The notes: generated by a model from the letters alone, not told the origin. Shown: positions 14,687-24,854, counted from the first letter of the stretch. The stretch is 64,000 nucleotides of DNA from Sphingobacterium sp. LZ7M1 (GCF_024296865.1 NZ_CP101134.1:1736001-1800000); one strand, 5' to 3'. A program made the numbers and translations.

Positions 14687-17600
14687 ATGAGCATGCCTAT
14701 TGTCCCGGAAAATGAATCGGAGCGTTTAAATATCCTATATTCTTTTGGACTGATTGCTGTTGGAAAATTGCCGGAACTGGATGTTTTTGCAGAACTGGCA
14801 TGTCGTATTACGAACTGTCCCTCCTCCATCATTGCTATTATGGAAAAGGATCAGCAGCGAATCCAAAGCTGCATTGGTCTGGACTTAGAAACGGTAGATC
14901 GTAAGAATACGGTCTGCCAATATACGATATTGAGTTCGGAGCCATTGATGATTGAGGATACCTTCTTGGATACCAGGACGGCGCATAATCCGCTCATCAT
15001 TGCTGGGCAGATCCGGTTTTACGCTGGGGTACCATTATTGGACGAACGTGGACATGCTTTAGGTACACTATGTGTAATCGATTATCATCCCAAAACATTA
15101 AGCCAGCAACAGTTAAAAGAACTGGAAGACTTAGCAAAAGCCGTTTTGGCCGTACTATTGGCCAAGAGGAAATTAAATCAAGCGGGTTATTTCAAGGATA
15201 TCCTTTCCGTGACACAGAACATGATCTGTGTTTTGAATGAGGATTTTACCGTAAAGGAAGTAAATCCAGCCTTTGCAGAACTGATGCAAATACCTATCCG
15301 CGAATTCGACGGTCTTAATTTTTTAGAGGTACTGAAAGTTAAGGATAGGAAGGTGGTCTCGAAAATCAAGTCTGTATCCAGTTCAGATCTGGAGGTTATG
15401 GTGCAAACGCAAACACAGCTTAGGGAAGACGAGTCGGTAACGATTGATTGGCACCTGAGGCATGGTCAAGAGAATAAGGAGATTTTTGCATTTGGCAGGA
15501 ACATGACCAGAGAGAATTCAGAACGTGCAAAACTGGAAGTTTCCGAAAGGAGATTTAGGAATTTCTTTGAAAATGGAATCGGGCTGACGAGCATGCACGA
15601 TATCCATGGGAATATATTGGAGGTCAATGAAAAGGGCAGACAGGTTCTTGGATATTCCTTGGAAGAAATCCCAGGTTTGAACTTAAGGGATTTAGTACCG
15701 AATGAAAATAAATCGCTTGTTCAACCTTATTTGGATAGGATCCTGAAAAATGGAGAGGATTCTGGCATGATGGTCCTGAAAAAAAGGAATGGAGAATGGA
15801 TCTATTGGTTGTACAACAATATGGTCGAAAAAGACCAGAACGGCAAGCAATATGTCGTGAGCTCCGCCTTGAATTTAACCGATCGGATCAAGTTAGAGAA
15901 GGACTTAGAACATACCAAACAGATGCTTGAGCAAACCAATATTGTTGCCCAAGTAGGTGGTTGGGAAGTTGATGTTAAAAAGAATGAAATCTATTGGTCT
16001 GATTCAACACGATTGATCCATGGTGTTTCTGAGGATTTTCAGCCCAATATGGAGAATGTGTTTTCATTTTTCGATCCGGAGGAAAGAACGATCATTGAGC
16101 ATAGATTTAACAGGGCCATCGAAACTGGGCAGTCCTATGATTTTGAAATACAATTAAGAAAGCCAAATTCAGAACAGATCTGGGTCCGTATTAAAGGCAA
16201 CCCTGAATATATCGAAGGGCGATGTGAAAGGGTTTTTGGGATTATTCAAGATATTGACCAGAGCAAGAGGCTGTATTTAGACATTGAGTTAAAAGAAGCC
16301 ATGCTTCAAACCTTTGTCAAGCACGTTCCAGCTGCAGTAGCCATGTTTGATACTGATCTCAATTATTTGGCGCTCAGTCAACAATGGATTGAAGAATTCC
16401 ATCAAGGGAAGAATTCAGACGGCAAAAGGAATCTTTTTGAACTTTTTCCAAATGTTCCCGAAAGTCGCAAGCAGATCTATCAACGAGCCTTAGAAGGAAT
16501 ACCCTATAAAAATGTAGATGAGGTTGTTCAAGTTGAAGGCGCTGCAGAAAATCAACATTATAATTGGGAAGTGAGGCCTTGGCGTATTTCGGACAATAAT
16601 ATTGGTGGGATAATCATATTCTCCCAAAATATAACGGAACAAGTCGAGAACAATGAGGAACTAAGGAAAGCGAAACAGCTTGCGGACCTAGCCAGTAAAG
16701 CTAAATCCGAATTCTTGGCGAATATGAGCCATGAGATCAGGACACCATTAAATGGTGTAATAGGCTTTTCCGATCTATTGCTGAAAACACCGCTAAACGA
16801 TCTACAGAAGCAATATTTAAAATATGTAAATGAATCTGGGACAAACCTCCTTGCGATCATTAATGATATCTTGGATTTTTCAAAAATAGAATCAGGAAAG
16901 CTTGAATTCTACATTGATCAATACAACCTATATGAATTAGTAAACCAGGTCATCCACGTGATTCTCTATCAAGCCCAAAACAAGGATATTGAGCTATTAT
17001 TGAATATTGAGCAGGGTTTGCCGACCATGATTCATGTAGATGAATCCAGGATTAAACAGGTTCTGATCAATCTTTTGGGGAATGCGGTAAAATTTACGGA
17101 ACAAGGAGAGATTGAATTGCGGGTGGAGGAAACCTTCAGGAATGAGGAGAAGGTCGGATTGCGATTTACGGTTCGAGACACCGGAATAGGGATTCCAGAT
17201 GAAAAGCAGCAGCGCATATTTGATGCTTTTATCCAGGAAGACAGTTCTGTGAGCAAACGTTTTGGAGGAACGGGCTTAGGTCTGACGATTTCCAACAATA
17301 TCCTAAATTATATGGGCAGCAATCTATCCTTGAGGAGTGCAGTAGGGGTAGGGTCGGAATTCTTTTTTGAAATAGAAGTTCCTTATGAGAACCCTATTGA
17401 GGCTGAACATAATTTGGCAGTCGATTCTGCCCTGATTGTGGATGATAATGGCAGCAATAGAATGATTTTGGAGCACATGTTGGCCTATAAAGGAGTGGAA
17501 ACCGAAACTGCTGAAAATGGCTTTGAGGCCCTACAGCTTTTGTCCATTGGGAAGCGATTTGATGTAATTTTGATGGATTATAGGATGCCAATCCTAAATG

Positions 17601-18589
17601 GTTTAGAAACTCTTTCAAAAATCAAGGAATTATATCGTCAGAACGAGGAGGAGTTACCGATCATGATCTTGCATACCTCTTCAGATGATGAAGAGCATAT
17701 TGGACACTTCCGTCAAGAATCCAACTCACATATATTAACCAAGCCTATTATTTCAGAAGACTTGTATAGGATCTTGAGGAAAGATACTGAGGCTAATAAA
17801 TCACTTCCAGTGGAGCAGGAAATGGAGTTCGCTGCAGAAGAAAAGATATCCACAAAGTCATATCAGGTTCTTCTTGCAGATGATAATCCGGTGAACATGG
17901 CCTTGAATAATCGACTTATAGAAAATTTACTTCCTAATTGTAGTACGGTCTGTGTTGAGAATGGCCAATTGGCAGTAGACTCCTGTGAAAACCAGGATTT
18001 CGATCTGATCTTAATGGATATTCAGATGCCGGTGATGGATGGGCTTGAAGCGACAAAAAGGATCCGAGAGATTGAAAGTTATAAGCATGTGCCCATCATT
18101 GGAATTACTGCCGGTAATGTTGTTGGGGAAAGAGAAAGGTGCTTACAGGTAGGTGTGAATGATTTTTTGACCAAGCCCATTAAAGTTGAGACTTTTAAAG
18201 AAGTGCTGTACAATTGCCTACTAAAGGCTTCAGATAAAAGTTTATCCAACATCAATGAGGTCAAGCATATAGATTTTGATGTTATTGAAGAAGCGACCGA
18301 TTCTGATCCGGTATTTAAACAACAGTTTTATGGATTGATCCTTCAAGAACTGCAGATGCAGGAATTGGATATCAAGCAATTGATCCAGGATCGAGATGAA
18401 AATCTATTAGGACGGGTCTTACATAAATTGAAAGGTACATCAGGAAGTGCAGGCTTGACGGAATTGAATCTTATGTTGATTGAATTGGACAGTCAATTTT
18501 CGAAGGGGATTGAAGTGTGGGAACATTTGCCTAAGGTATTACATGAAATTGAAATATTACAGAAATTATTAATTGATATAAAGGAGTAA
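14687..18589 (+). CDS. Hybrid sensor histidine kinase with GAF, PAS, two REC and Hpt domains
   Basis: The frame also has a TTG at 14657, but ATG 14687 (MSMPIVPENESERLN) is the better start because a -7-like TATCTTGC lies at 14653-14660. The 1300-residue product has a GAF domain (about 15-160), four PAS-type domains (about 165-660), HisKA with ANMSHEIRTPLNG (H-box about 700), HATPase with NLLGNAVKFT, DTGIGIP and GGTGLGLTIS (about 790-910), two receiver domains (LIVDDN...LMDYRMP; LLADDNPVN...LMDIQMP) and a C-terminal Hpt domain with HKLKGTSGSAG. No membrane segment is evident, so it senses a cytoplasmic or membrane-relayed signal. It begins a tightly spaced four-gene unit and probably controls polymer synthesis by phosphorelay. 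Confidence 0.92.
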   Translation: MSMPIVPENESERLNILYSFGLIAVGKLPELDVFAELACRITNCPSSIIAIMEKDQQRIQSCIGLDLETVDRKNTVCQYTILSSEPLMIEDTFLDTRTAHNPLIIAGQIRFYAGVPLLDERGHALGTLCVIDYHPKTLSQQQLKELEDLAKAVLAVLLAKRKLNQAGYFKDILSVTQNMICVLNEDFTVKEVNPAFAELMQIPIREFDGLNFLEVLKVKDRKVVSKIKSVSSSDLEVMVQTQTQLREDESVTIDWHLRHGQENKEIFAFGRNMTRENSERAKLEVSERRFRNFFENGIGLTSMHDIHGNILEVNEKGRQVLGYSLEEIPGLNLRDLVPNENKSLVQPYLDRILKNGEDSGMMVLKKRNGEWIYWLYNNMVEKDQNGKQYVVSSALNLTDRIKLEKDLEHTKQMLEQTNIVAQVGGWEVDVKKNEIYWSDSTRLIHGVSEDFQPNMENVFSFFDPEERTIIEHRFNRAIETGQSYDFEIQLRKPNSEQIWVRIKGNPEYIEGRCERVFGIIQDIDQSKRLYLDIELKEAMLQTFVKHVPAAVAMFDTDLNYLALSQQWIEEFHQGKNSDGKRNLFELFPNVPESRKQIYQRALEGIPYKNVDEVVQVEGAAENQHYNWEVRPWRISDNNIGGIIIFSQNITEQVENNEELRKAKQLADLASKAKSEFLANMSHEIRTPLNGVIGFSDLLLKTPLNDLQKQYLKYVNESGTNLLAIINDILDFSKIESGKLEFYIDQYNLYELVNQVIHVILYQAQNKDIELLLNIEQGLPTMIHVDESRIKQVLINLLGNAVKFTEQGEIELRVEETFRNEEKVGLRFTVRDTGIGIPDEKQQRIFDAFIQEDSSVSKRFGGTGLGLTISNNILNYMGSNLSLRSAVGVGSEFFFEIEVPYENPIEAEHNLAVDSALIVDDNGSNRMILEHMLAYKGVETETAENGFEALQLLSIGKRFDVILMDYRMPILNGLETLSKIKELYRQNEEELPIMILHTSSDDEEHIGHFRQESNSHILTKPIISEDLYRILRKDTEANKSLPVEQEMEFAAEEKISTKSYQVLLADDNPVNMALNNRLIENLLPNCSTVCVENGQLAVDSCENQDFDLILMDIQMPVMDGLEATKRIREIESYKHVPIIGITAGNVVGERERCLQVGVNDFLTKPIKVETFKEVLYNCLLKASDKSLSNINEVKHIDFDVIEEATDSDPVFKQQFYGLILQELQMQELDIKQLIQDRDENLLGRVLHKLKGTSGSAGLTELNLMLIELDSQFSKGIEVWEHLPKVLHEIEILQKLLIDIKE

Positions 18590-18593
18590 AGAA

Positions 18594-18947
18594 ATGGTTG
18601 TGTTATTAGCTGAAGACGATGAATTAATCCTCAAAACTATCGAACATAAACTAAAAAAAGAGGGTTACCAGGTGATCTTAACGAGGAATGGAATGGAGGC
18701 CATCGATTTGTTGAATAAAGAAGAAATCGATCTTATCATCAGCGATATCATGATGCCTTTTGCATCGGGTATCGAAATCCTTTCGGAGTTAAAGAGTCTA
18801 GAAAAGAGGATACCAATTATCATGTTATCCAGTATGGGGCAAGAAGATACCGTGCTTGAAGCATTTGACTTGGGAGCTTCTGATTTTATGGTTAAACCCT
18901 TCAGTCCCAATGAACTGATTATTAGAGTAAATAGACTGCTGCGATAG
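18594..18947 (+). CDS. Single-domain response regulator (receiver only)
   Basis: This 117-residue protein is a complete CheY-like receiver: acidic pocket EDDE near the N-terminus, phospho-acceptor aspartate in LIISDIMMP, switch serine in MLSSMG and lysine in DFMVKPF. No output domain follows, so it must act by protein contact. It starts 4 bases after the hybrid kinase and is a likely receiver of phosphate from its Hpt domain. The next gene encodes a membrane HEAT-repeat protein 3 bases downstream, which is a plausible contact partner; that is inference. Confidence 0.93.
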   Translation: MVVLLAEDDELILKTIEHKLKKEGYQVILTRNGMEAIDLLNKEEIDLIISDIMMPFASGIEILSELKSLEKRIPIIMLSSMGQEDTVLEAFDLGASDFMVKPFSPNELIIRVNRLLR

Positions 18948-18950
18948 CCT

Positions 18951-20018
18951 ATGGAGAAAATGTTTACCCTTCATGAGTTGACATTAGGAATATTGACCAT
19001 TCTGATATTGGTTTTCCTTTTTACGCTTGGATTGTTGATCTACAGTTTCCGAGCCTATAAATTGGAAATCAATAGGAAGTATTGGAAGAATATGTTGAAC
19101 GAATACTTGATGCAAGTACTCGTAGAAGGGAACCAAACCGATCTGTATATCGACCCTAATCTGTCGGAATTACTGAAGCATGAGAATTTCAGGAGGTTTT
19201 TCTTGGGGCAACTCATTGAAGCTGACCGTAAGTTTTCAGGAGTGGCTGCTACGGTCCTACAGCGGGTCTTTTATTCCTATCAATTAGATAAAGAGTCCTA
19301 TAGTTTACTTAGAAGCTATAAGGGGCATTTAATTGCTCGAGGCATACAGGCCTTGACTATCATGGATGTGCATTTGGCCTTACCTGAAATTGAATCCAAA
19401 CTGAATCATCGGAAAAAGAATGTGGTCCATGAGGTACAATATGCCATGGTACATTTCAATGGTTTTGAGGGCTTATCCTTTTTAGACACGCTAGAAGGAA
19501 TTCTGTCGGATTGGCAACAGCTGCGGATTTTGAACAATATTAAATCTTTACCCAAAAATGCAACTGAAAAGATCAGTAAATGGCTGGAGTCCAATAATCC
19601 ATCGGTTTTGCATTTTGCATTAAAGTTGGTTCGGAAATTTCAAATTTTTGAGTTGCATGATCAGGTAGTGGCGATTTTGGCGGATGACCAGGATGTGATT
19701 TTGAAGGATGCCATCAAAACACTTTTTAGTTTGGATGCTCAGGATACATCCAGTCTATTGGCCATTTATTATCCTAAAATGAAGGAAGACCTTCAACTTG
19801 AGATCCTAAAGGGATTTGGGCAGACTAGGGCTTTTGACCAATTAGAATTTTTAAGATCTCAGTTAATAGACAATCCTTCCAATCGGATTAAGGTTTCGGC
19901 TGCCGAAGCTTTAGCGAATCTTGGGGAATTTAATTATTTAATAGACTTAAGTAATAAGTTGGCTCCTGAGGATCCAACTTTAATGGTTTTGAATCATGCT
20001 CTGCAGAAAAAATCCTAA
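18951..20018 (+). CDS. Membrane-anchored HEAT-repeat protein
   Basis: This 355-residue protein has one N-terminal membrane segment (about 8-30, LGILTILILVFLFTLGLLIYSF), a basic stretch, and then an all-helical cytoplasmic part. Repeating helical pairs such as VLHFALKLVRKFQIFELHDQ, VILKDAIKTLFSLD and RIKVSAAEALANLGEFNYL match HEAT/PBS-lyase-like repeats. Such repeats bind proteins. It lies between the response regulator and the synthase (gaps of 3 and 2 bases), so I infer that it links the receiver protein to the synthase at the inner membrane. No catalytic residues are seen. Confidence 0.75.
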   Translation: MEKMFTLHELTLGILTILILVFLFTLGLLIYSFRAYKLEINRKYWKNMLNEYLMQVLVEGNQTDLYIDPNLSELLKHENFRRFFLGQLIEADRKFSGVAATVLQRVFYSYQLDKESYSLLRSYKGHLIARGIQALTIMDVHLALPEIESKLNHRKKNVVHEVQYAMVHFNGFEGLSFLDTLEGILSDWQQLRILNNIKSLPKNATEKISKWLESNNPSVLHFALKLVRKFQIFELHDQVVAILADDQDVILKDAIKTLFSLDAQDTSSLLAIYYPKMKEDLQLEILKGFGQTRAFDQLEFLRSQLIDNPSNRIKVSAAEALANLGEFNYLIDLSNKLAPEDPTLMVLNHALQKKS

Positions 20019-20020
20019 TT

Positions 20021-23000
20021 ATGGCTGAGATTATTTATGTAATCATAGTTTGGTTATTTTTACTTTATTCCATTGGAATTTTTAGTGTTTATACCTGGAT
20101 AGCTCTATTTTCCTATGGTGCTGTCCTGCGTTATAAGCATGGCAATATCTTTACGGATTATTCCATTATAGCCTCCAATCCGAACGCGCCAAGTTTCAGT
20201 TTGATTGCACCTGCCTATAACGAAGGAATGACGGTGGTGGAGAATGTCCGCTCACTGCTTTCCATATATTACCATAAATTGGAGATTATCATCGTCAATG
20301 ATGGTTCTAAGGATGATTCAATGGAACGATTGATCGAGGCCTATCAATTAGAAAAAGTTTCTTATATCATTCCTGGGAATATAGCCACCAAAGAAGTAAA
20401 GCAGGTTTACAAAAGTAAGAACCCTGCTTTTAAGAAATTGATTGTAGTGGATAAGGTGAATGGGGGGAAGGCCGATGCATTGAATGTTGGGATCAATATT
20501 TCGAAGGCTGACTATATTGTCTGCATCGATGTGGACTGTATCATAGAGCAGGATGCCATTTTGAGATTGGCGAAGCCTTTTATGGAGCAGACAGACAAGC
20601 GCTTGATTGCATGTGGTGGGACCATCCGTTTAGCAAATAACTGTAAGATAGAGAAGGGTAAGGTTGTTGAAGTTAATTTACCAAAAAGCTGGTTAGGCCG
20701 GAGTCAGGCATTGGAATATATCCGGGCGTTTGTATTGGGGCGTATGGCCTGGTCAAGAGCCAGTGGATTAATCTTGATTTCAGGTGCATTTGGCGCTTTT
20801 GACAAGGAGATTGTACTGGCCTGTGGTGGATATGATCCAAAGACGGTGGGTGAGGATATGGAGTTGGTGGTGAGAATGCGTAGGTATATGAAAGAGCATA
20901 AATTGCCTCATCAGGTTATTACCATTCCAGATCCATTATGTTGGACCGAAGTTCCCGAGGATAAGTCAGTGTTAAAGAAACAACGGAATCGTTGGATGCG
21001 TGGAACGATGGAGACCCTGTGGAAACATAGGAAAATGATGTTCAATCCGAAGTACGGCAAGATGGGAATGCTCAGTTTGCCATATTGGTTTTTCTTTGAG
21101 TTTCTTGGACCCTTGGTTGAGTTTTCGGGGTATGTTATTTTCTGGATATTCTTATTTATGGGCTTCTTGAACTGGACTTTCTTCTTTGTCCTATTTGCCT
21201 TAGTCTTATTTTCTAGTATACTCTATTCCGTATATGCGATTTCGGTGGACTTAGTGAGTTACCAAGTTTATACCAAGCGGAAGGATTTGACCAAGTTGAT
21301 CCTGACGGCCATAATAGAACCTTTTTATTTTCATCCCATAGTCACGATGGCAGGTATTAGGGGAATGATTGATTATTTCAAGAAAGGGCATACTTGGGGT
21401 GAAATGAAAAGACAAGGCTTCTCGGATCAAGTTCATGAAACTTTTAAGGAAAAGGTTGTCCGTATTATTAAGTCCTTGTTCCGGGAGTTTAGCTCGGTCG
21501 CAAGTGTATTTATGATCCTAATTTCGATTTTTAGCATATTGGAATACTTTATCTATAGTCATAATATCCAGCAATTCAATGGCATGAGTTCGTTTTTTGT
21601 CTTGTTGCTGAATAACGTATTGATAGGGTTTGTGATTCTGGTGCTCTTTTTCGTGATCTACGCAGTCTTAGCAATCTTTAATCGTCAGTTTTCCAGAGTT
21701 GCCCTTCATGTTTTGGCGAGTTTAATTTTGATCTCTCAACTGGTATTGGCCTTTTATTTTGCAGAATCGAGAAATTTATTGGGGACCGACCTGTTTTTTT
21801 ATTCTGCGGATGAGCTGAAGAATATACTGCTTGCCAGTGGGGTATTGAATTGGGTTAATATTTTGATTTTAATTGTCGGTTTAGTTGGATTATATTTTGT
21901 GTTCCATAAAACGAGTAACCGATTTAAAGGCTCAGGGAAATTGTCGGCAGTTTTTCTTGGCTTGGCGATTTTAGCTTTTGGATATCTTTCCATGGGTGGA
22001 GATGTGAAAAGCGCCACAAAAAATGAGTTTTTGGAAACTGCAGAGAAAAGCAAGCTTGGGTTTTTCATGGAAAGCAATGCCAAGATGCTCATTGAAGATA
22101 TTGAAGAAGGATTAGGCTTGAATACATCATCTGCTAGTTATGCTCAAGTTTCTGGGGACTATCCATTTATGCGAGAAGATCAAACCCAAGACCTGCTCGG
22201 AACATTTTTCGACAGGAGTAATTCTGTTCCTAATCTTGTTTTAATTATCGTAGAGGGATTGGGCAATGCTTATAGTAATCCAAATGGATATATCGGTGAT
22301 TTTACGCCATTCTTGAACTCCTTAAAGGATAGCTCTTTGGTATGGGAAAATAATCTAAGCACATCGGGAAGAACTTTCTCTGTGCTTCCGACGATTTTAG
22401 GTTCCCTGCCATTTGGAAATTCGGGCTTCCTAGAATTAAAGGATTATCCGGAACATTTTAACCTGATCAATATCTTGAAGAAAAATGGCTTTTCCACAGC
22501 ATTTTTCTACGGTGGAGATGCTGAGTTTGACTATATGAGCAAATACCTGAAGGCAAACGCTATTGATGAGTTAGTCGATGTCAGCTCCTTTCCGGAGGGG
22601 TATAATAAACTGCCGAGCAGCAATGGGGAAAGTTGGGGTTATGAAGATCAGGCGGTATTAGAACAATTAAGATTGGCAAATCAGGAGAATAATGCTCCGC
22701 ATTTCCATATTGCCCTGACTTTATCGACCCATAACCCATTCCTGATCAATAATGAGGCAAAGTTTGCTTCCATGTTTGATCAAAGGCTGAAGACGATTAA
22801 GCTGAACAGTATACAAAAGAATTTTGCTTTGGAAAATAGGAAGCAATTGATTTCGGTGCTGAATGCGGACGAGGCTTTAAGGGATTTCTTCCGTTCCTAC
22901 CAGCAGCGAAGTGATTACAAGAATACGATCTTTATTATCACCGGAGACCATAGTATGCCAGAGATACCTCTGCAAAGTAAGATAGATCGCTATCATGTTC

Positions 23001-23419
23001 CTTTGATTGTGTACTCTCCTTTATTGAAAACTAAACGTAAGTTTCAGAATGTGGTCAGTCATTTTGACCTTGCTCCAAGCATTTTGGCATTTTACAAAAA
23101 TAATTATCAGTTGGAGGTTCCAGGTCAGGTTGCTTGGGTAGGACAGGGATTGGATATCGGAGCTAACAAGAAAGGGCTCGGGATTCCAATGATGCAAAGT
23201 AAATCGCAATTGATTGATTTTGTTTCTGCGGACCTGCATTTGAACTCAGGGACTCTTTACAAATTAAATAAGGACCTCAGTGAAGATGGGATAGATAATA
23301 AATCGGGTGCCGAGGAGCTGAACCAAAGATTTGATACCTTCAAAAAAATGAACAGGCAATTTACTTCAAAAATGAAGCTATTGCCTGACAGTGCTTTTAG
23401 ATCTTATTTTAAGAATTAA
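20021..23419 (+). CDS. GT2 glycosyltransferase fused to LtaS-like sulfatase-family transferase
   Basis: This 1132-residue membrane protein joins two enzymes. After an N-terminal membrane segment comes a processive GT2 domain: LIAPAYNEGMTVVENV (about 64), IIVNDGSKDD, the DVD motif near 170, VGEDMELVVR, and QRNRW (QxxRW) at about 320. Several membrane helices follow (about 350-470 and 490-670). The C-terminal domain (about 735-1080) is an alkaline-phosphatase-fold sulfatase/LtaS type: LVLIIVEGLG with a metal-binding glutamate, STSGRTFSVLPT with the candidate nucleophile threonine, and FIITGDHSMPE with Asp-His metal ligands. It probably polymerises a sugar and transfers phosphoglycerol, phosphoethanolamine or a similar group outside the membrane. 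The YaiO-family gene facing it is the likely outer-membrane partner. Polymer identity unknown. Confidence 0.88.
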   Translation: MAEIIYVIIVWLFLLYSIGIFSVYTWIALFSYGAVLRYKHGNIFTDYSIIASNPNAPSFSLIAPAYNEGMTVVENVRSLLSIYYHKLEIIIVNDGSKDDSMERLIEAYQLEKVSYIIPGNIATKEVKQVYKSKNPAFKKLIVVDKVNGGKADALNVGINISKADYIVCIDVDCIIEQDAILRLAKPFMEQTDKRLIACGGTIRLANNCKIEKGKVVEVNLPKSWLGRSQALEYIRAFVLGRMAWSRASGLILISGAFGAFDKEIVLACGGYDPKTVGEDMELVVRMRRYMKEHKLPHQVITIPDPLCWTEVPEDKSVLKKQRNRWMRGTMETLWKHRKMMFNPKYGKMGMLSLPYWFFFEFLGPLVEFSGYVIFWIFLFMGFLNWTFFFVLFALVLFSSILYSVYAISVDLVSYQVYTKRKDLTKLILTAIIEPFYFHPIVTMAGIRGMIDYFKKGHTWGEMKRQGFSDQVHETFKEKVVRIIKSLFREFSSVASVFMILISIFSILEYFIYSHNIQQFNGMSSFFVLLLNNVLIGFVILVLFFVIYAVLAIFNRQFSRVALHVLASLILISQLVLAFYFAESRNLLGTDLFFYSADELKNILLASGVLNWVNILILIVGLVGLYFVFHKTSNRFKGSGKLSAVFLGLAILAFGYLSMGGDVKSATKNEFLETAEKSKLGFFMESNAKMLIEDIEEGLGLNTSSASYAQVSGDYPFMREDQTQDLLGTFFDRSNSVPNLVLIIVEGLGNAYSNPNGYIGDFTPFLNSLKDSSLVWENNLSTSGRTFSVLPTILGSLPFGNSGFLELKDYPEHFNLINILKKNGFSTAFFYGGDAEFDYMSKYLKANAIDELVDVSSFPEGYNKLPSSNGESWGYEDQAVLEQLRLANQENNAPHFHIALTLSTHNPFLINNEAKFASMFDQRLKTIKLNSIQKNFALENRKQLISVLNADEALRDFFRSYQQRSDYKNTIFIITGDHSMPEIPLQSKIDRYHVPLIVYSPLLKTKRKFQNVVSHFDLAPSILAFYKNNYQLEVPGQVAWVGQGLDIGANKKGLGIPMMQSKSQLIDFVSADLHLNSGTLYKLNKDLSEDGIDNKSGAEELNQRFDTFKKMNRQFTSKMKLLPDSAFRSYFKN

Positions 23420-23422
23420 ATT

Positions 23423-24676
23423 TTAGAACCTTCTTCTATAGCCAACCGTGAAATCAAGTTGATTATCCCTGGTTTTTGGTTTATACTCCACATTATAATA
23501 AGTGCCGGAGATATTGAAAATATTTTTGGATTTTACACTGAAGTTGTAGTCTAAACCTGTTTTAAAGGTTTTCAATTTGTACAGATTGTCAAATAGCAAA
23601 TTTTCTCTGTTTTGGTCAGGACTGATACCTGTTCCAACGATAAAGCCTAGATAATCATCAGAACCCTTGGTATAATATCTAACTGTTCCGGCATAGGATT
23701 GGGAGATATTGTTTTCACTAGGGGTAAGGTAAGTTCTGGCATTGAACCAAAAGTTTTTATAGTATTTACCAATAGATGCGGTATACATCCAAACATTATC
23801 GGTGAATTTCAATTGTCTGAAACCGACCTCAGCTTCAAAACTAGCTGGTAAGTTGGCGTATAGAGAGGCTGCGGTCCTGAATTTTGGGAATAAGCCTGTA
23901 CTATTAGAGAATCCCGTACCAAGGTACATATAGAACATTTTGGAAAGTCGCGGGTAGGCTTCCAGTTCAAATTGAGTTCCATTGCTTCCGAATTTGTTTG
24001 CTAGGTTCGCCCTGAAAATAAATGATCCGATTGCTGTGCCTCTTTTATAGCTTAAACCTACGATATGCCAGTTGTCTTCAAATTGCTTGTCAAAATACAT
24101 CCAATTGTAGGTGACACCAACCTCATTGATTCCTACCTGTTCTTTGATGGCAATTTCCAAGGTTCTGGCATCAGCATTTTTTGGGTCAATTTCTAAGATT
24201 TCATCTAAAGTTGCTTTTGCCGTTTTAAAATCTTTAGTGCCATTTGCGATTTTGGATTTTAACAAAAGAAGATCCATGGATTTATGGTCATGGGTCAATC
24301 CCTTGTCTACAATTCGGAGAGCTTCTGGATAATTATCTTCCCAGTATTCAAGTGAACCATAAGCGAAATAGAAATCTGGATCCTTTGCTTCTTTAATTTC
24401 AAGTTCCTTGAATACGATTCGAGCGGAGTCGATTTTATCCATCCAAGTATATAACCTGCCCAGGAACACGGAGATATCTGTATAATCTGGACTTTTAGCT
24501 AAGGCTGTTTTTGCTAGATTTACTGCAGCGGGATAGTTTTTGTTGTCAAATGCTTCCTTTCGAGCCGCTTGGAACAATTCATCCGAATTCAAATTGCTTT
24601 CTTGAGCACATAGCTCTTGTGTTCCAAAACTCAAAACAAAGACTAGAATAGTTAATAGTTGCGTTTTTAAATTCAT
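23423..24676 (-). CDS. YaiO family outer-membrane beta-barrel protein with TPR repeats
   Basis: The 417-residue product has a Sec signal peptide (cleavage about LCAQ-ES), a periplasmic helical part with TPR-like repeats (about 35-190, e.g. NYPAAVNLAKTALAKSPDYTDI and NYPEALRIVDKGLTHDHKS) and a C-terminal barrel (about 200-417) of alternating strands ending GYRRRF, with the terminal aromatic residue typical of outer-membrane proteins. This plan, TPR plus barrel, resembles polysaccharide exporters such as PgaA and is common beside GT2 genes in Bacteroidota. Its stop codon lies only 3 bases from that of the GT2-sulfatase gene, tail to tail, so the two transcripts must overlap. Role inferred: export or anchoring of the polymer. 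Confidence 0.87.
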   Translation of the reverse strand: MNLKTQLLTILVFVLSFGTQELCAQESNLNSDELFQAARKEAFDNKNYPAAVNLAKTALAKSPDYTDISVFLGRLYTWMDKIDSARIVFKELEIKEAKDPDFYFAYGSLEYWEDNYPEALRIVDKGLTHDHKSMDLLLLKSKIANGTKDFKTAKATLDEILEIDPKNADARTLEIAIKEQVGINEVGVTYNWMYFDKQFEDNWHIVGLSYKRGTAIGSFIFRANLANKFGSNGTQFELEAYPRLSKMFYMYLGTGFSNSTGLFPKFRTAASLYANLPASFEAEVGFRQLKFTDNVWMYTASIGKYYKNFWFNARTYLTPSENNISQSYAGTVRYYTKGSDDYLGFIVGTGISPDQNRENLLFDNLYKLKTFKTGLDYNFSVKSKNIFNISGTYYNVEYKPKTRDNQLDFTVGYRRRF

Positions 24677-24699
24677 AAGTAGATTGACTCGATAGAGAA

Positions 24700-24707
24700 C
24701 AAAGGTA
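24700..24707 (-). promoter_or_regulatory. Putative -7 element for the YaiO gene
   Basis: The minus strand reads TACCTTTG, an exact TAnnTTTG match, 23 bases before the start codon. The nearest TTTG upstream (24738-24735) is 27 bases away, a little too far, so the -33 element is uncertain. Confidence 0.4.
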
Positions 24708-24854
24708 ACCTCTTTAAGTGGATTTATGTCTAAACAAATAGATTTTTGGATAAAAAAATTATCTCAAATTGTGAACATAACAATAAGTTTTGGGGTTTGG
24801 TTTGTTTTATTTTTCTTTAGGGTATAAATTAACCATCAAATTAATGATTAAAGG

